Assembly: GCA_003503995.1 (NCBI GenBank)
Contig: DOCA01000105.1
Coordinates: 1-9,335 of the forward strand
DNA length: 9,335 nucleotides
DNA from: Holosporales bacterium
GTDB taxonomy: Bacteria > Pseudomonadota > Alphaproteobacteria > Caedimonadales > UBA9215
Direction of reading: 5' to 3'
The position numbers were made by a program, and so were the translations under genes. The notes below the pieces were generated by a model. It was not told the origin of the DNA, ran no database searches, and saw only the letters and a program-made list of their open reading frames with translations. This document shows positions 7,384 to 9,335 of this stretch, piece by piece; position 1 is the first letter of the stretch, and every line of letters starts with the position of its first letter.

Positions 7384-7946
7384 TTAGATTAATTACGGGC
7401 ACATTGCGAGGGCGGAAACTAGAAGTCCCTCCTTCCAAAATCACACGCCCAACAACAGACCGCGTGCGAGAGTCTATTTTTAATTTGCTTGAAAGCTATT
7501 TAGCTAAAAAAGAACGCTCCTTTGAGGGGGTTTTGGTTTTAGATGCTTTTGCAGGTTCGGGGGCTTTGGGCTTTGAGGCTCTATCACGGGGCGCAAAACA
7601 CATCACCTTTTTCGAGCCTGCACCCGATGCCCTTAAAGTTCTTCAGCATAATGCAGCTCATTTAAAACTGCAGATATCTCAGATAAAAATTCAGCGTGTT
7701 GACGCGACAAAGCCTTCAAAATCAAAAGTCCCAGCTGATCTTATTTTTCTTGATCCTCCCTATGGGAAAGGACTATTGGGGTATGCGTATAAAGCTTTAG
7801 AAAGAGCGGGGTGGTGCGGACCAGAGACGCTTTTTATTTGTGAAACTTCTGATCAAGAAACACTGCCTGAGTTTTTGCAAGACGTCGTGATAATCCAGCG
7901 CACTTATGGGTCAACAGTAGTCAGCCTCATCGAATGGCAAACATAA
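7380..7946 (+). CDS. rsmD: 16S rRNA (guanine966-N2)-methyltransferase RsmD
   Basis: RsmD methylates G966 of 16S rRNA in the small ribosomal subunit using S-adenosylmethionine. The 188 residues match the family length (E. coli 198). The N-terminal block ITGTLRGRKLEVP and RPTTDRVRESIFN (23-35) are diagnostic. The SAM-binding loop DAFAGSGALGFEALSRGA is at 55-72, an acidic residue E79 ends the next strand, and the catalytic DPPY is at 125-128. The start overlaps the rsmA stop as ATGA (7380-7383), with AGGAAG (7370-7375) four bases upstream, so translation is coupled to rsmA. The last 20 bases overlap the 3' end of the convergent HIG1-type gene. No terminator with a T-run is visible just past the stop. 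Confidence 0.94.
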   Translation: MIRLITGTLRGRKLEVPPSKITRPTTDRVRESIFNLLESYLAKKERSFEGVLVLDAFAGSGALGFEALSRGAKHITFFEPAPDALKVLQHNAAHLKLQISQIKIQRVDATKPSKSKVPADLIFLDPPYGKGLLGYAYKALERAGWCGPETLFICETSDQETLPEFLQDVVIIQRTYGSTVVSLIEWQT

Positions 7947-8115
7947 GCCCCAGTAAGACCAACGCTACAAACTGAAACCCAACCCTTAACTGCATCATTT
8001 TATTTTGCTTTTTATCAGGGGTGTTAGGGTTGACCATACCAATAAGACCAAGGACTAAGCTTGCAAGAACAGCGAGACCAGCAAGAATAATTAAAATGGA
8101 AAGCAGCGTGTTCAT
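7927..8115 (-). CDS. HIG1-type twin transmembrane protein
   Basis: This 62-residue protein has two hydrophobic helices (about 4-27 and 46-60) joined by a polar loop (NPNTPDKKQNK, 29-39). The loop and second helix carry NKMMQLRVGFQ (38-48), the form of the HIG1 (hypoxia-induced gene 1) motif found in short alphaproteobacterial proteins often named twin transmembrane proteins. Mitochondrial HIG1 proteins associate with respiratory complexes III and IV; the role of the bacterial forms is poorly known, and nothing here adds evidence. The start is backed by AGAAGG (minus strand, 8126-8131) ten bases upstream. It converges on rsmD with a 20-base overlap and is divergent from parE across 119 bases. 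It is unlikely to be a shadow ORF: it has its own ribosome site and family motif, and only its 3' end overlaps another gene. Confidence 0.85.
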   Translation of the reverse strand: MNTLLSILIILAGLAVLASLVLGLIGMVNPNTPDKKQNKMMQLRVGFQFVALVLLGLMFAIR

Positions 8116-8152
8116 TTTGAGAGAACCTTCTTATTTTAAAAAAATGGGGTAT

Positions 8153-8167
8153 GGTGTATGATACACC
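8153..8167. promoter_or_regulatory. 15-base palindrome, candidate operator between the HIG1 gene and parE
   Basis: GGTGTAT-G-ATACACC is a perfect inverted repeat with 7-base arms and a single central base. It lies 38 bases before the HIG1 gene start and 68 bases before the parE start. It contains -10-like hexamers in both directions (TATGAT on plus, TATCAT on minus), so a protein bound here could affect both promoters. It has no T-run and lies between divergent genes, so it is not a likely terminator. I do not recognise the regulator. Confidence 0.45.
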
Positions 8168-8234
8168 TAATTAAGAATTCTGCAAACCACAGGCGCCTTC
8201 TTTATGGGTGCTTTATCAATATGATAGTTAAACC

Positions 8235-9335
8235 ATGACCGATCTTTTCGCAAAAAATGCCTCCCAAACGACCCCTCAGAAATCTGAGGGTTCTCAAAGC
8301 TATACGGCTCAGGATATCGAAGTCTTAGAGGGGTTAGAGCCCGTTCGACGTCGCCCTGGAATGTATATTGGAGGAACCGATGAGCGTGCCTTGCATCATT
8401 TGGTGACAGAGGTGTTGGATAATTCTATGGATGAGGCTGTTGCCGGTCATGCAACTCGTATTGAGCTTGAGCTCCACGCGGATGGGCGAGTGAGCGTTCA
8501 AGATAACGGGCGTGGTATTCCCATTGACCCTCATCCAAAACATAAGGATAAATCGGCGCTGGAGGTAATTTTAACAATTTTGCACGCTGGTGGAAAATTC
8601 AGTAATACCGCTTATGAAACCTCTGGTGGTCTCCACGGTGTGGGCGTGTCCGTTGTCAACGCTCTTTCCAGCGATTTGTTGGTCGAGGTTATTCGCGATA
8701 AAATATTGTGGTCTCAAAGTTATAGCCGTGGTCACCCTGTATCGAAACTTGAAAACAAGGGGCCTCTTTCTAATCGCAGAGGGACAAAACTAACTTTCCT
8801 GCCTGATACGGAAATTTTTGGAGATAAGCTAAAATTCCGCCCTAAAACCCTGCATCATATGGCTCGCTCAAAGGCGTACCTTTTCAGAGGTGTTGAAATC
8901 CGCTGGAAGTGCGATCCAAGCCTTATTAAAGAAGGGGATGAAACACCAGCGGAAGCCGTTTTTCACTTTCCAAATGGCTTGGCAGACTTTTTAAAAGACG
9001 CGGTGAACATTGAACATGCTTTATTTGCAGAGCCCTTTTCAGGGTTAGGTCAGCTTGATGGACAATCTGAGAAAGTTGAATGGGCGATCACCTGGCTTAC
9101 TCAAGGGGAAGGCTTTTTCACGTCTTATTGTAATACGATTCCAACACCTTTGGGAGGAACTCATGAAAATGGCTTTCGCCAAGGAATTACCAAAGCCCTT
9201 CGACAATATGGTGATATGACTGGTGTTAAAAAAGCAGCGCAATTAACATCTGATGATGTGCTCTCTCAGACTTGTGGCATTGTCTCGGTGTTTATCCGTG
9301 ATCCTCATTTCCAAGGACAAACCAAGGATAAATTG
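8235..9335 (+). CDS. parE: DNA topoisomerase IV subunit B (ParE), 3' end outside the window
   Basis: ParE is the ATPase subunit of topoisomerase IV, which with ParC unlinks daughter chromosomes. The first 367 residues are present and the frame is open at the window edge. The GHKL ATPase fold shows RRRPGMYIG (38-46), EVLDNSMDEA (59-68, with catalytic E59 and Mg-binding N63), DNGRGIP (90-96, D90 for adenine) and the lid GGLHGVGVSVVNAL (131-144). The transducer domain follows, and the ATP-contacting QTK loop is at 362-364, so the cut falls at the end of the transducer. KSALEVILTILHAGGKFS and YETSGGLHG favour ParE over GyrB. The start is forced: an in-frame TAA at 8229-8231 lies two codons upstream and no other start codon precedes the conserved region. 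No Shine-Dalgarno is visible. Residues 1-22 are a polar, unconserved leader. Confidence 0.93.
   Translation, partial: MTDLFAKNASQTTPQKSEGSQSYTAQDIEVLEGLEPVRRRPGMYIGGTDERALHHLVTEVLDNSMDEAVAGHATRIELELHADGRVSVQDNGRGIPIDPHPKHKDKSALEVILTILHAGGKFSNTAYETSGGLHGVGVSVVNALSSDLLVEVIRDKILWSQSYSRGHPVSKLENKGPLSNRRGTKLTFLPDTEIFGDKLKFRPKTLHHMARSKAYLFRGVEIRWKCDPSLIKEGDETPAEAVFHFPNGLADFLKDAVNIEHALFAEPFSGLGQLDGQSEKVEWAITWLTQGEGFFTSYCNTIPTPLGGTHENGFRQGITKALRQYGDMTGVKKAAQLTSDDVLSQTCGIVSVFIRDPHFQGQTKDKL
8273..8290 (+). repeat. Inverted repeat inside the 5' end of parE
   Basis: CCCTCAGA and TCTGAGGG form a perfect 8-base inverted repeat separated by two A bases. It covers codons 13-19 of parE, in the polar N-terminal leader that is not conserved. 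In the mRNA it could fold into a hairpin about 38 bases after the start codon (the innermost pair would open to make a real loop). It has no T-run, so it is not a standard terminator. Confidence 0.5.

Noticed and set aside
7981..8031. Inverted repeat AACCCTTAAC / GTTAGGGTT as a terminator for rsmD
   Set aside because: The arms are 32 bases apart with one unpaired base and no following T-run, and both lie in conserved codons of the HIG1-type protein.
8235..9335. GyrB instead of ParE
   Set aside because: KSALEVILTILHAGGKFS and YETSGGLHG are ParE-like; a complete sequence would settle it, but the preference is clear.
1..9335. Defence system, mobile element, CRISPR array or tRNA
   Set aside because: All the sequence is accounted for by core genes and short intergenic regions; I see no transposase, repeat array, cloverleaf or att-like duplication.

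Overview
The window looks like ordinary chromosomal core DNA from an AT-rich alphaproteobacterium. Three things point there: the lptF-lptG-lptD order with alphaproteobacterial-style protein ends (for example LptG ending in a short acidic tail after the last membrane helix), the small HIG1-type twin-membrane protein, and a ParE-type topoisomerase subunit. The low G+C look and the absence of pdxA would fit a reduced-genome or host-associated lineage (Holosporales- or Rickettsiales-like). That placement is inference from style, not from a search.

Layout. Positions 84-5092 are one minus-strand block, read right to left: lptF, lptG (4-base ATGA overlap), lptD (15-base gap), then a small secreted protein of unknown function 51 bases further on. 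A hairpin at 27-44 may end this transcript. A 184-base divergent region (5093-5276) holds a perfect TATAAT on each strand. From it runs the plus-strand block surA, rsmA, rsmD (5277-7946). The 3' end of rsmD overlaps by 20 bases the 3' end of a convergent 62-residue membrane protein (7927-8115, minus). A 119-base divergent region carrying a 15-base palindrome follows, then parE, which runs off the window after 367 codons.

How the genes work together. LptF and LptG are the inner-membrane permease subunits, and LptD the outer-membrane barrel, of the lipopolysaccharide transport bridge. SurA is the periplasmic chaperone that escorts barrel proteins such as LptD to the BAM complex, so the divergent region lies between an LPS exporter and the chaperone expected to help fold it. 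RsmA and RsmD are two 16S rRNA methyltransferases, translationally coupled by an ATGA overlap. ParE decatenates chromosomes with ParC.

I found no mobile element, CRISPR array, tRNA, rRNA or defence system, and nothing that amounts to a new biological system. The points worth a second look are the unusual gene order (no pdxA between surA and rsmA; lptFGD turned to face away from surA), the unrecognised secreted protein, the palindrome between the HIG1 gene and parE, and the absence of a visible ribosome binding site for parE.
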